Source: Delphinus delphis
Taxonomy: Eukaryota; Chordata; Mammalia; Artiodactyla; Delphinidae
Assembly: GCF_949987515.2 (NCBI RefSeq)
Contig: NC_082696.1
Location: 61,946,447 to 62,010,446, forward strand
Direction: 5' to 3'
Length of the DNA: 64,000 nucleotides
In this document: positions 1 through 10,370 of the stretch, piece by piece
Position numbering within the stretch: position 1 is the stretch's first letter
Layout: every line of letters starts with the position of its first letter
Position numbers and translations under genes: made by a program
The notes under the pieces: generated by a model
What the model was told of the DNA's origin: nothing
Databases searched by the model: none
The model's input: only the letters and a program-made list of their open reading frames with translations

Positions 1-1366
1 AGCTAGCAAGTAATAACTTAATTTCTGTATAGCTCAGGGGGGTTGCAAAGGGAGTGTGAGAAGTTCATTATTATCCAGCAGTAAAAAAAAGGGAGCAGGC
101 AAAGAAGAAAGCAACATCTTTCCTACTGGGATTTCTCTTGGACTACATGATTTGCATGAAGGGCGCCACATCAAACACAGTGGGTGCCCTTTTTCAAATA
201 TTAATGTGAAGCTTGTTTTAAGTTCTCTCTTGACTTTGTGCCACCTTGTATCAAAGGAACTTAAAAGTAGGACTTGGGGGTGGGGAGAACTTTTCCAACT
301 GTTTTAACACTTAGTGGAATTCTTTCTGCATTTGATCAGAGTGCTTCAAATTCGTAATAATTTGACATACATGCACATTTTTCTAGGATGCTTATTTTCA
401 TGGTGATCAGTCTTTTTATGTTTTGTTTCTGTGTGGATTGTTTGAATAGTCTAAACCGAAAGGATTTAAGAGATTGATAAGTAAATGTCACACAGAAGCA
501 ATAAACTCAGACACTGATAGTTACTTGAATTTATTGTGGAGGGAGGATTGCTAGGCATTGTTATTTTATGAAAATTCTCAGCTCTTTCAGTAGAGGCTTT
601 TAATCTCCTTCCTTCTGGCATGGTTAAAACAAATCAGATTTGGGAACTAGTATGGAGATGAGTCTGTCTGGGTGCAGATGTGCATAAAATGGGGTATGGG
701 TCATGGAATGAGATTGTCAAATTGATCCACTGTGAGTAAATCTAGATTTGTCTTTGTCTATGTGGGTCAAATAGCAATTTGATCTTGCTATTGCTTGTTA
801 AATAATTTAATGCTGCAGCAGGATAGTTCACATTCAGACATGTTTTTGGTTAATAATTTCAAGAATTAAAATTTGAAATATTTATAGCTTGATGTCAATG
901 TATGCATATTTCTTTAAACACGATTGATATGAATTCAAATTGGGAATATACCTCTAAAAATTTAAAATCCAAGTAAGAGACTTATTAGTTAAGAAAGAAC
1001 GTTATTTTATAAAATAACTACTGATTATTATTGATCAGTATATCACTTGTATATTCTTTATTGCTCTCCAGAATAAGATGTTATCTGTCCTATTTTGCTG
1101 TTTTCTTCCTTCACCTTCCTCCAAAGTTAGATTAGCTGAAAAAAATCGTCAGTATATTTGTTTGTACTATAAATAGGCTTATTTCTTTAATATGCACCAT
1201 ATTGCTAGGACAAATAAAATACAAATGGTAAACCAAGTTGGTTTCATTTTTCATTCAGTAATAATTGATAATCATTGGGTACGTATTTTAATTCTGAGGG
1301 TGACCTCTAAGAATAAAATGTGTCACTTCACTCAGGACTCTAGAGGACTTTGTAGAGAATATTTTA
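1..1366. other. Unique AT-rich non-coding DNA
   Basis: No repeat family, RNA gene or convincing exon is visible to me here. The open frames at 56-307 and 1192-1467 lack recognisable domains, have no supporting splice or promoter context, and the second runs into the LTR that follows, so I treat both as chance. Confidence 0.6.
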
Positions 1367-1734
1367 TGCTACAGAATGAATGTTTGTGTGCCCCCCCCCA
1401 CCCAAATTCGTATGTTGAAAACCTACTCCCACCCTTAGATGGTGGGAGTAGGGTCTTTGGGAGGTGATTAGAATTAGATGAGGTCATGGGGGTGGAGCCT
1501 CATGAATGGGATCAGTGTGCTGTAAGTCACAAAAGAGCTTGATTTCTCCCTCTCCTCTTTGCCATGTGAGGATACAATGAGCAGTCATCATTCTGGTCCT
1601 CATCAGAACTCAACCATGCTAACACCCTGATCTTGGACTTCCAGCCCCCATAACTGTGAGAAATAAATTTCTGTTGCTTGAAAGTCACCCCGTCTATAGT
1701 ATTTTTGTCATAGCAGCCCAAACAGACTAAGACA
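1367..1734 (+). mobile_element. Solo LTR, ERVL-MaLR (MST/MLT1-like)
   Basis: The sequence follows the MaLR LTR plan from end to end: a start reading TGCTACAGAATGAATG, a C-rich run then an ATTCGTATGTTGAAA-type motif, a GGAGGTGATTAGAATTAG block, a GCCATGTGAGGATACA block, and the 3' end GAGAAATAAATTTCTG ... AGCCCAAACAGACTAAGACA. The AATAAA in that 3' block is the LTR polyadenylation signal. No internal retroviral region follows, so this is a solo LTR. Confidence 0.85.
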
Positions 1735-1767
1735 TCTTATTTGAAGAGGATACTTTAAAAAGGAAAC

Positions 1768-2136
1768 TGTGTGCTGTGGACTGAATTATGTTCCTCCAAA
1801 ATCCAGTGTTGAAGCCCTAACCCTATAGGTGAGGGCTTTTTGTATATTGGACTTTGGGAAGGTAATTAGATTTAGATGAGGGTGGGGCTCTTATGATTGG
1901 ATTAGTGCCCTTATAAGAAGGAACACCAGCGCTTGCTCTCTCTCTTCAACCTGTGAGCACACACAGAGAAGGTGGCCTTCTAGAAGCCAGAAAGATAGTT
2001 CTCACCAGAAATCCAACTATGCTGGCACTCTGACCTCAGACTTCCAGCCTCTGGAACTACGAGAAAAATATTTTTGTTGTTTAAGCCACCCTAGTTTATG
2101 GTATTTGGTTATGGCAGCCCAAGCTGATTAATATAC
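1768..2136 (+). mobile_element. Solo LTR, ERVL-MaLR (MLT1A-like)
   Basis: A second MaLR LTR in the same orientation, about 35 bp after the first. It begins TGTGCTGTGGACTGAATTATG and ends with GGTATTTGGTTATGGCAGCC ... TTAATATA. It has the MLT1-type blocks (GGTGGGGCTC, CCTTATAAGAAG, CTTCCAGCCTCTGGAACTAC). It differs enough from the upstream copy that the two are separate insertions of different subfamilies and not the two ends of one provirus. Confidence 0.85.
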
Positions 2137-2804
2137 TCTGACTACACATCTACCCACAAGTGATAAAACTATATTAATTAGTAAACTGTGTTAGGTGTTT
2201 TTGACATTTAATATTTGAGTTGAATTATACAAATAAATTATGAGTTTAAAAATATTAAGCTATCATGAGTCATATAGCAGTAGAGTGATTCAATGCAGTC
2301 TCATATTGCTTTCTCATAATTTATAAGAAATTCCCTTGTGTTTATACATGCTCAAATACATAATGCATTACACTTGTAGTGTTAGAAACAAATATGTACT
2401 CTTTGAAAAAAATGTACATATTTCTCAAATTCTATGTTTTATATATTGATTTTTATTAAACTATCTCACTGTAATAGGTAATACATGTAATGTAATGGGT
2501 GTTACAAGCAAAGTAAGATATGTAACAATATACTAAGTTATTAAGTATAATTTAAAACCCATGAACATACACTACCAAACTTAAGAATTTTAACATTGCC
2601 AATCTCTTGCATCTAGCTAGGTGTTTCTGTGCTATCTAATTCCCCAGGCTTTTCCCACACCCACCAAGGAAAACACTATTTTGGATTTTGTCTTCATCAT
2701 TTCCTTTTTTTAAAAAAATAGACACATTACCGCAGAAGTTATTTCATCCAAAACAATACACTGTACTTTTTTGCTTGTTTCTGAGCTTTATAAAAATATT
2801 ATAA
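2137..2804 (-). mobile_element. AT-rich DNA with a possible L1M 3' UTR relic
   Basis: The first 400 bp show nothing recognisable. From about 2540 to 2790 the text (ACTACCAAACTTAAGAATTTTAACATTGCC, then an ACCAAGGAAAACACTATTTTGGATTTTGTC-like stretch, broken here by spelling only key words) resembles the 3' UTR of old mammalian L1M elements read on the minus strand. The resemblance is weak and no end is clear. Confidence 0.35.
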
Positions 2805-3292
2805 TACTCACTCCGATAGGCAGAAAATGTCCATATTCTAATCCCTGGAACCTGTGAATACATTACCTTACATGTCAAAAGAGAGTTTGCAGATATGACT
2901 AATTTAAGGATTTTGAGATGGGGAGGTTATCCTGGATTAGCCAGTGAATCCAATACAATCACAAGGGTCTTCATAATGAAAGAGTGAGGTAGGAGACGAG
3001 AGTCAGAGAAGATATGATGATGGGACCAGTGGTCGGAGTGACGCAAAAGCTGGCTTGGAAAATGGAAGGGGACTATGAGTCAAGGGATGTAGCAGCCTAG
3101 AAGCTAGAAAGGCAAGGCAATGTCTTCCTTCGTAGAGCTTCTATAAGAAATCCAGGCCTATTGAATGATTTTACCCAGTGAGACACACTTTGGACTTATG
3201 ATCTCCAGGATTGTTATATAATTAATTTGTGTTGTTTCAAGCCACTAGTTTTGTGATAATTTATTACAACTATAAGAAACTAAAACAGAATT
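2805..3292 (+). mobile_element. Solo LTR, ERVL-MaLR (MLT1C/D-like)
   Basis: An older MaLR LTR. Diagnostic blocks in order are the start CTCCGATAGGCAGAAAATG, ATTACCTTACATG, GCAGATATGACTAATTTAAG, ATCACAAGGGTCTTCATAA, a GAGAAGATATGATGATGG stretch, and the 3' end TTTCAAGCCACTAGTTTTG ... AAGAAACTAAAACAG. It is the third same-strand MaLR LTR within 2 kb. Confidence 0.8.
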
Positions 3293-3488
3293 TGATGACA
3301 CCTGTATTTTTTTAAACAATATTATGCATCCAAGATATATTTGTGACTTTAATTTCAATGTATGAATATGCTACAAACTATCATTTCATTTTCTTGTCAA
3401 TATGCATTTGTAATGTTTCCAAAAACAAAATGTTTTGGTTTTTTTTGTTTTCCTTTTCACCACTGAAGACAACACTATTAAGAATATT
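3293..3488. other. Unassigned AT-rich spacer
   Basis: Short stretch between the MLT1 LTR and the 7SK copy; a T-rich run lies at 3436-3460. Nothing else is recognisable. Confidence 0.5.
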
Positions 3489-3500
3489 AAGAATAGCTTG
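3489..3500. repeat. Target-site duplication, left copy (7SK insertion)
   Basis: AAGAATAGCTTG here matches AAGAATGGCTTG at 3735-3746 with one mismatch. The pair exactly brackets the 7SK-derived sequence. The last four bases, CTTG, also belong to the 7SK match. Confidence 0.8.
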
Positions 3501-3734
3501 AGAGCTTGTTTGGAGGTTCTAGCAGGAGTGCAGCTACTCCTATACCCTTGACGGAAGAACGGTCTTCCCCTATCGGGGAAGGTCGTCGCCTTAGACCAAG
3601 CGCACAGCTTCAGGAGGGACACACACGGAGCAGTGAGGGAAGAAGAGGACAACCACCTAGCCAGGAAGATCAGCCAAATCAACCCTAGTGATCAATGAGA
3701 TGTCAGCTGTCACAGCTAGGTCTCCCTCACAACC
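3497..3734 (-). pseudogene. RN7SK: 7SK snRNA retropseudogene, 3'-truncated
   Basis: Read on the minus strand this follows 7SK RNA from its 5' end (GTGAGGGAGACCTAGCTG, cf. the 5' hairpin) through TTGATCACTAGGGTTGATT, GGCTGATCTTCCTGGCTAG, a CTCCCTCCTGAAGCTG-like region, CCCCGATAGGGGAAGACCG and TCAAGGGTATAGGAGTAGC, to GAACCTCCAAACAAGCTCTC. It stops about 237 nt in; the functional RNA is about 331 nt, so the last hairpin and the U-rich terminator are missing. Functional 7SK is a nuclear Pol III RNA that holds P-TEFb inactive with HEXIM and LARP7. There is no proximal sequence element or TATA box upstream that I can see, many substitutions are present, and a 12-bp target-site duplication surrounds it. 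It is a retrocopy, not a gene. The open frames across it have no meaning as protein. Confidence 0.88.
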
Positions 3735-3746
3735 AAGAATGGCTTG
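3735..3746. repeat. Target-site duplication, right copy (7SK insertion)
   Basis: AAGAATGGCTTG, partner of 3489-3500. It begins directly after the 5' end of the 7SK copy. Confidence 0.8.
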
Positions 3747-3839
3747 TACATGATGCCTGGTGCTAATTCTTAAAAGTTTATTTAGGAATTGGAATGTCCA
3801 GTTATGGTTTTCAGATTTTTAGTTTTAGAGTAAAACAGA

Positions 3840-5125
3840 AAATTGTTATGTGAAGTGGTTGTATCAGTTTTTTCTCTCATTAGCTCTCATCGATTCATAA
3901 CTTCCTTGTTACATGCTATGAACTTTGTAGAGGCTATTTTTATATTATGAATACTATTCTTTCACCAGTGTTTTGTGTGAAAATATCTTCTCTCAATTTG
4001 TGGCTTATAGTTTCACTCATTTTATAGTGCCTTTTGATGTACAAAGTATTCCATTTTAATGTATTCAACTTGACAGTTTTTTCTTTCATAGTTACAACTT
4101 CTCATTTTATTTCTTAAATAGATAATACATTGTCCTTGTGTCATTTAGAGAGTGCTCTCTTCTCAAAATAATCTCAAAAACAACCTCCGTCATACCAAGT
4201 TTCTATGTATATGGTAGTCTGTTTCTTGACTTTGTTCTATGCCATAGTTCTTCAAAAACATATTGTGTTTATTTCAGTAAGTTAAAATGATTTGATATCT
4301 GTTAGGCCAAATCTTCTTTAGAAGTGTCTTGGCCATTGTTAGCTCTGAGTTGTTCCTTTTAAGTGGTGGAACATACTACATATATATATTAAAAATGTAA
4401 AATAATTGGCTATTGTTTTAAAAAGCCCCCTTCCCCCAATAATAAACAGAATAGTTCAGAATCTTTGGCAATACCCCCCAGTACATCTTTTCCTCAACAA
4501 AATCAGGTGAAATAAACAGTCTTCTGAAATTTGTGTTAATTTTTAAAATTACATTAACTCGTATTAAATATCCTCAAAGAATCCACTGTATATAATATTC
4601 TATGACTTGCTTACTTTAGCTGAATATTCTATTTGTAAGGATCATCCACATCATTTTTGTTTGTGTTTGGGTATAGAAATAAATACAATTTTTATGTAAT
4701 AATCTTATAACTAACCAACTTGTTAAAACATTCAATTTTTTAATAATTTTGGCTGTCAATTTATGTAATTATATCATATGCAAACAAGTCAGTTTTGGTA
4801 CTTTTTCCATTCTAAATTTTGGTATGTTAATATTTATCTTCATCTTACTGTGTTGACTAGCTGGCCCTTCAAAAAAATTGAAAAGTGAATATAAATGATG
4901 ATGATTTACTTGACCTTATATTTTTAAAAAGTTTCTATAATTTCTCACTATTAATGATATGCATTGTAAGTCTTTGTTAGGTACTTTTTAATGAGTTTAT
5001 TAAATTTGATTCTGAAATATTGAAAAATATAGTAAATGGCATTGATAATGTTCTGATGTTAAATCAACATTATAATCCCAGAATAAATCCAGAGGTCACG
5101 ATTCAATTTAGCTAAATGATATAAA
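3840..5125 (-). mobile_element. Old LINE-1 (L1M) ORF2 relic
   Basis: Antisense L1 ORF2 text can be followed: TTGTGGCTTATAGTTTCACT, AGTATTCCATTTTAATG, TTTCTTGACTTTGTTCTATG, GTGTCTTGGCCATTG, then the reverse-transcriptase end TAAATCAACATTATAATCCC and CCAGAATAAATCCAGAGGTC. The order fits a minus-strand ORF2 running from its C-terminal half (low coordinates) toward the RT domain. The segment near 4560-4760 fits less well and may be a separate fragment. No frame is open; it is old and heavily mutated. The young L1 that follows begins at its edge. Confidence 0.55.
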
Positions 5126-5154
5126 TTTTAAAAAAATATATAGAGGACGAGGGG

Positions 5155-5162
5155 AAGATGGC
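5155..5162 (+). promoter_or_regulatory. YY1-like site at L1 5' end
   Basis: AAGATGGC lies about 13 bp into the element. In other mammalian L1s a YY1 site (core ATGGC) at the same place fixes the transcription start. Inference by position and motif only. Confidence 0.5.
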
Positions 5163-6318
5163 AGAAGAGTAAGATGCAGAGATCACCTTCCTCCCCACAG
5201 ATACACCAGAAATACATCTACATGTGGAACAACTCCTACAGAACACCTACTGAATGCTGGCAGAAGGCCTCAGACCTCCCAAAAGGCAAGAAACTCCCCA
5301 CGTACCTGGGTAGGGCAAAAGAAAAAAGAAAAAACAGTCAAAAGAATAGGGACGGGACCTGCCCCAGTGGGAGGGAGCTGTGAAGGAGGAAAAGTTTCCA
5401 CACACTAGGAAGCCCCTTCGCGGGCGGAGACTGCAGGTGGCACAGAGGGAAATCTTTGGAGGCGCAGAGGAGAGCACAGCAACAGGGGTGCAGAGGGCAA
5501 AGTGGGGAGATTCCCGCACAGAGGATCGGTACCGACTGGCACTCACCAGCCCGAGAGGCTTCTCTGCTCACCCGCCGGGGCGGGCGGGGACCGGGAGCTG
5601 AGGCTCAGGCTTCGGTCGGAGCACAAGGGGAGGACTGGGGTTGGCGGCATGAACACAGCCTGCAGGGGGTTAGTGCACCACGGCTAGCCAGGAGGGAGTC
5701 CAGGGAAAAGTCTGGATCTGCTGAAGAGGCAAGAGACATTTTCTTGCCTCTTTGTTTCCTGGTGCACGAGGAGAGGGGATTAAGAGCGCTGCTTAAAGGA
5801 GCTCCAGAGACGGGCGTGAGTCGTGGCTAAAAGTGCGGACCCCAGAGACGGGCATGAGACGTTAAGGCTGCTGCTGCTGCCACCAAGAAGCCTGTGTGCG
5901 AGCACAGGTCACGGTCCACACCCCACTTCCAGGGAGCCTGTGCAGTCCACCACTGCCAGGGTCCCAAGATCCAGGGACAACTTCCCCGGGAGAACGCATG
6001 GCGCGCCTCAGGTTGGTGCAACGTCATGCCGGCCTCTGCAGCCGCAGGCTCGCCCCACACCCGTGGCCCTCCCTCCCCCCGGCCTGAGTGAGCCAGAGTC
6101 CCTGAAGCAGCTGTTCCTTTAACCCCGTCCTGTCGGAGCAAAGAACAGACGCCCTCCAGAGACCTACAGGCAGAGGCGGGGCCAAATCCAAAGCTGAGCC
6201 CTTGGGAGCCGTGAGAACAAAGAAGAGAAAGGGAAATCTCTCCCAGCAGCCTCAGAAGCAGCGGATTAAAGGTCCACAATCAACTTGATGTACCCTGTAT
6301 CTGTGGAATACATGAATA

Positions 6319-6579
6319 GACAACGAATCATCCCAAACTGAGGAGGTGGACTTTGAGAGCAAGATTTATGATTTTTTTCCCCTATTCCTCTTTTTGTGAG
6401 TGTGTATGTGTCTGCTTCTGTGTGAGCTTTTGTCTGTATAGCTTTGCTTCCACCATTTGTCCTAGGGTTCTATCGGTCCATTTTTAAAAAAAAATTTTTT
6501 TCTTAATAATTATTTTTTATCTTAATAACTTTATTTTATTTTACTTTATCTTCTTTTTTTCTTCTTTCTTCCTTCTTTC

Positions 6580-6630
<51 letters not shown>

Positions 6631-6677
6631 TCCTTCCTTCCTTCCTTCCTTCCTTCCGTCCTTCCTTCCCTCCTTTA
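6319..6677 (+). repeat. L1 5' UTR tandem unit, copy 1
   Basis: Starts GACAACGAATCATCCC, then AGGAGGTGGACTTTGAGAGC, a GTGTGTATGTGTCTGC stretch, GTCCTAGGGTTCTATCGG, T-rich runs, and finally a TTTC/TTCC tract at 6557-6675. The unit recurs directly downstream. Confidence 0.85.
6557..6675 (+). repeat. (TTTC)n/(TTCC)n pyrimidine tract
   Basis: About 120 bp of almost pure pyrimidine on the plus strand, mostly TTTC then TTCC units. It closes the first copy of the duplicated 5' UTR unit. The lysine- and glutamate-rich minus-strand frame across it is a repeat artefact. Confidence 0.95.
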
Positions 6678-7036
6678 GACAACGAATCACCCCAAATTGA
6701 GGAGGTGGACTTTGAGAGCAAGATTTATGATTTTTTCCCCTTTACCTCTTTTTGTGAGTGTGTATGTGTATGCTTCTGTGTGAGAAGTATAGCTTTGCTT
6801 CTGCCATTTGTCCTAGGGTTCTATCTGTCCATTTTTTAAAAAAATTTTTTTCTTAATAATTTTTTATTTTAATAACTTTATTATATTTTATCTTATTTTA
6901 TTTTTTACTTTATCTTCTTTCTTTCTTTCTTTTTTCCTTCCTTCCATCCTTCCTTCCTTCCTCCCTCCCTCCTTCCCTCCTCTCTTTCTTTCCTTCTTTC
7001 TTTCTTTCCTTTTTTCTTTCTTTCTACTTCTACTAA
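6678..7036 (+). repeat. L1 5' UTR tandem unit, copy 2
   Basis: GACAACGAATCACCCC begins exactly 359 bp after its partner. The same blocks follow in the same order with a few substitutions and a small deletion (the copy has GTGTGAGAAGTATAGC where copy 1 has a longer GTGTGAGCTTTTGTCTGTATAGC-type text). It ends in its own TTTC/TTCC tract at about 6915-7025. Confidence 0.85.
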
Positions 7037-7567
7037 TTCTTTTGTTCTACTTTTTCTCCCTTTTATTCTGAGCCGTGTGGAGGACAGTCTCTTTGTGCTC
7101 CAGCCGGGCATCAGGGCTGTGCCTCTGAGGTGGGAGAGCCAACTTCAGGACACTGGTCCACAAGAGACCTCCCAGCTCCACATATCAAAGGGCAAAAATC
7201 TCCCAGAGATCTCCATCTCAACATGAGCACCCAGCTTCATTCAACAACCAGCAAGTTACAGTGCTGGACACACTATGCCAAACAACTAGCAAGACAGGAA
7301 CACAGCCCCACCCATTAGCAGAGACGCTGCCGAAAATCATACTAAGTAAACAGACAAGCCAAAACTCACCACCAGACGTGGACCTGCCCACCAGAAAGAC
7401 AAGATCCAGCCTCATACACCAGAACACAGGCACTAGTCCCCTCCACCAGGAAGCCTACACAACCCACTGAACCAACCTTAGCCACTGGGGACAGACACCA
7501 AAAACAACAGGAACTACGAACGTGCAGCCTGCAAAAGGGAGACACCAAACACAGTAAGATAAGTAAA

Positions 7568-8470
7568 ATGAGAAGACAGAAAAACACACAGCAGATGAAG
7601 GAGCAAGATAAAAACCCACCAGACCTAACAAATGAAGAGGAAATAGTCAGGCTACCTGAAAAAGAATTCAGAAAAATGATAGAAAAGATGATCCAAAATC
7701 TTGGAAATACAATAGAGAAAATGCAAGAAACATTTAACAAAGACCTAGAAGAACTAAAGATGAAACAAGCAATGATGAACAACACAATAAATGAAATTAA
7801 AAATAGTCTAGATGAGATCAATAGCAGAATAACTGAGGCAGAAGAACAGATAAGTGACCTGGAAGATAAAATAGTGGAAATAACTACTGCAGAGAAGAAT
7901 AAAGAAAAAAGAATGAAAAGAACTGAGGACAGTCTCAGAGACCTCTGGGACAATATTAAATGCACCAACATTCGAATTATACGGGTTCCAGAAGAAGAAG
8001 AGAAAAAGAAAGGGACTGAGAAAATATTTGAAGAGATTATAGTGGAAAACTTCCCTAATATAGAAAAGGAAATAGTTAATCAAGTCCAGGAAGCACAGAG
8101 AGTCCCATACAGGATAAATCCTAGGAGAAAGACGCTAAGACACATATTAATCAAATGATCAAAAATTAAATACAAAGAAAACATACTAAAAGCAGCCAGG
8201 GAAAAACAACAAATAACACACAAGGGAATCCCCATAAGGTTAACAGCTGATCTTTCAGCAGAAACCCTACAAGCCAGAAGGGAGTGGCAGGACATACTGA
8301 AAGTGATGAAGGAGAAAAACCTGCAACCAAGACTACTCTACCCAGCAAGGATCTCATTCAGATTTGATGGAGAAATAAAAACCTTTACAGACAAGCAAAA
8401 GCTGAGAGTTCAGCACCACCAAACCAGCTTTATAACAAATGCTAAAGGAACTTCTCTAGGCAAGAAACAC
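7568..8470 (+). pseudogene. L1 ORF1p relic (RNA-binding chaperone), broken
   Basis: ORF1p is the trimeric RNA-binding protein of the L1 ribonucleoprotein. The frame opens at 7568 (MRRQKNTQQMKEQ) and reads 196 codons to a TGA at 8156-8158, where the second L1 of the window continues through with LIKLSKIKYK. Residues about 35-125 form a heptad-like, Lys/Glu-rich coiled coil (trimerisation region), followed by an RRM-like part (IIRVPEEEE, IFEEIIVENFPN) and the start of the C-terminal domain (QRVPYRINPRR). The rest of the C-terminal domain is visible after the stop, including ARREW and LLYPARISFRF. A frameshift near 8405 scrambles the end. The antisense frame at 7366-7971 is a shadow. Confidence 0.9.
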
Positions 8471-8505
8471 AAGAGAAGGTAAAGACCTACAATAATGAAC
8501 CCAAA

Positions 8506-8988
8506 GTGATTAAGAAAATGAGAATAAGAACATACATACTGATAATTACCTTAAATGTAAATGGACTAAATGCTCCCACCAAAAGGCACAGATTGGCTGA
8601 ATGGATACAAAAACAAGACCCATATATATGCTGTCTACAAGAGACCCACTTCAGACCTAGAGACACATACAGATTGAAAGTAACAGAATGGAAAAAGATA
8701 TTCCATGCAAATGGAAACCAAAAGAAAGCTGGAGTAGTGATTCTCATATCAGACAAAATAGACTTTAAAATAAAGACTATTAGAAGAGACAAAAAAGGAC
8801 ACTACATAATGATCAAGGGATTGATCCAAGAAGAAGATATAACAATTGTAAATATTTATGCACCCAACATAGGAGCACCTCAATACATAAGGCAAATACT
8901 AACAGCCATAAAAGGGGAAATCGACAGTAACACATTCATAGTAGGGGACTTTAACACCCCACTTTCATGGACAGATCATCCAAAATGA
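8506..8988 (+). pseudogene. L1 ORF2p endonuclease domain, part 1
   Basis: Start of ORF2, the protein that nicks target DNA and reverse-transcribes L1 RNA. The 160-codon frame shows the AP-endonuclease-like fold motifs: LNVNGLN (catalytic Asn), CCLQETH (catalytic Glu), NIYAPN, and VGDFNTPLS (catalytic Asp and Asn). It ends at a TGA at 8986-8988, just after the GDFNTPLS motif. The endonuclease C-terminal end continues beyond ([12 protein letters not shown] at about 9095, and [11 protein letters not shown] with the catalytic Asp-His at about 9190). Confidence 0.92.
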
Positions 8989-10370
8989 AAATAAATAAGG
9001 AAACACAAGCTTTAAATGATACATTAAACAAGATGGACTTAATTGATATTTATATGACATTCCATCCAAAAACAACAGAATACACATTTTTCTGAAGTGC
9101 TCATGGAACATTCTCCAGGACAGATCATATCATGGGTCACAAAGCAAGTCTTCATAAATTTAAGAAAATTGAAATTGTATCAAGTATCTTTTCCGACCAC
9201 AATGCTATGAGACTAGATATCAATTACAGGAAAAGATCTGTAAAAAATACAAACACATGGAGGCTAAACAATACACTACTTAATAACAAAGTGATCACTG
9301 AAGAAATCAAAGAGGAAATTAAAAAAATACCTAGAAACAAATTACAATGGAGACACGATGACCCAAAACCTATGGGATGCAGCAAAAGCAGTTCTAAAGG
9401 GAAGTTTATAGCAATACGATCCTACCTCAAGAAACAGGAAACATCTCGAATAAAAAACCTAACCTTGCACCTCAAGCAATTAGAGAAAGAAGAACAAAAA
9501 ACCCCCAAAGTTAGCAGAAGGAAAGAAATCATAAAAATCAGATCAGAAATAAATGAAAAAGAAATGAAGGAAATAATAGCAAAGATCAATAAAACTAAAA
9601 GCTGGTTCTTTGAGAAGATAAACAAAATTAATAAACCATTAGCCGGACTCATCAAGAAAAAAAGGGAGAAGACTCAAATCAATAGAATTAGAAATGAAAA
9701 AGGGGAAGTAACAACCAACACTGCAGAAATACAAAAGATCATGAGAGAATCCTACAAGCAACTCTATGCCAATAAAATGGACAACCTGGAAGAAATGGAC
9801 AAATTCTTAGAAAGTCACAACCTGCCAAGGCTGAATCAAGAAAAAATAGAAAAAATGAACAGACCAATCACAAGCACTGTATTTGAAACTGTGATTAAAA
9901 ATCTTCCAACAAACAAAAGCCCAGGACCAGATGGCTTCATAGGCGAATTCTACGAAAGATTTAGAGAAGAGCTAACACCTATCCTTCTCAAACTCTTCCA
10001 AAATATAGCAGAGGGAGGAACACTCCCAAACTCATTCTACAAGGCCACCATCACCCTGATACCAAAACCAGACAAAGATGCTACAAAAAAAGAAAACTAT
10101 AGGCCAATATCACTGATGAACATAGATGCAAAAATCCTCAACAAAATACTAGCAAACAGAATCCAACAGCACATTATAAGGATCATACACCATGATCAGG
10201 TGGGGTTTATTCCAGGAATACAAGGATTCTTCAATATATGCAAAACAATCAATGTGATAAACCATATTAACAAATTGAAGGAGAAAAACCATATGATCAT
10301 CTCAATAGATGCAGAGAAAGCTTTCAACAAAATTCAACACCCATTTATGATAAAACCCTGCAGAAAGTAG
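8989..10370 (+). pseudogene. L1 ORF2p endonuclease end to RT palm, part 2
   Basis: After a stop at 8986 and another near 9092, the frame reopens and is continuous from 9132 to 10370 (412 codons). It covers the endonuclease end (SDHNAMRLD), the linker, KSPGPDGF, the RT motifs [28 protein letters not shown], and the first catalytic block ISIDAEKAF. The normal catalytic Asp of the RT A-motif is present. The frame then ends through a frameshift near 10355 (FMIKPCRK where the family reads on). Antisense frames are shadows. Confidence 0.92.

Larger units (their letters stand above)
5142..7567 (+). promoter_or_regulatory. L1 5' UTR with internal promoter region
   Basis: Begins about GAGGACGAGGGGAAGATGGC and is GC- and CpG-rich from about 5380 to 6250, as expected for the internal Pol II promoter of L1. 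Past 6319 it holds a 359-bp unit present twice (6319-6677 and 6678-about 7036), each ending in a long pyrimidine tract. The last part (from about 7065, GAGCCGTGTGGAGGACAG) is shared with the second L1 of the window. Open frames seen on both strands here (for example 5456-5830, 5827-6279) are by-products of the high GC content and carry no known domain. Confidence 0.8.

Noticed and set aside
1367..2136. Two adjacent LTRs as ends of one small provirus
   Set aside because: Only ~35 bp separates them and they belong to different subtypes; there is no internal region.
3506..3688. Overlapping open frames on both strands near 3.5 kb
   Set aside because: They fall on the 7SK retropseudogene, a non-coding RNA copy.
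5827..6279. 150-codon minus-strand open frame in GC-rich DNA
   Set aside because: Lies in the CpG-rich L1 5' UTR, where stop codons are rare in all frames. No domain and no similarity that I recognise.
6536..7111. Lys/Glu/Arg-rich minus-strand frames
   Set aside because: Translations of TTTC/TTCC pyrimidine tracts; repeat artefacts.
7366..7971. 201-codon minus-strand open frame, Ser/Leu/Ile-rich and membrane-like
   Set aside because: It is exactly antisense to the Lys/Glu-rich coiled coil of L1 ORF1; such shadows are expected from that composition.
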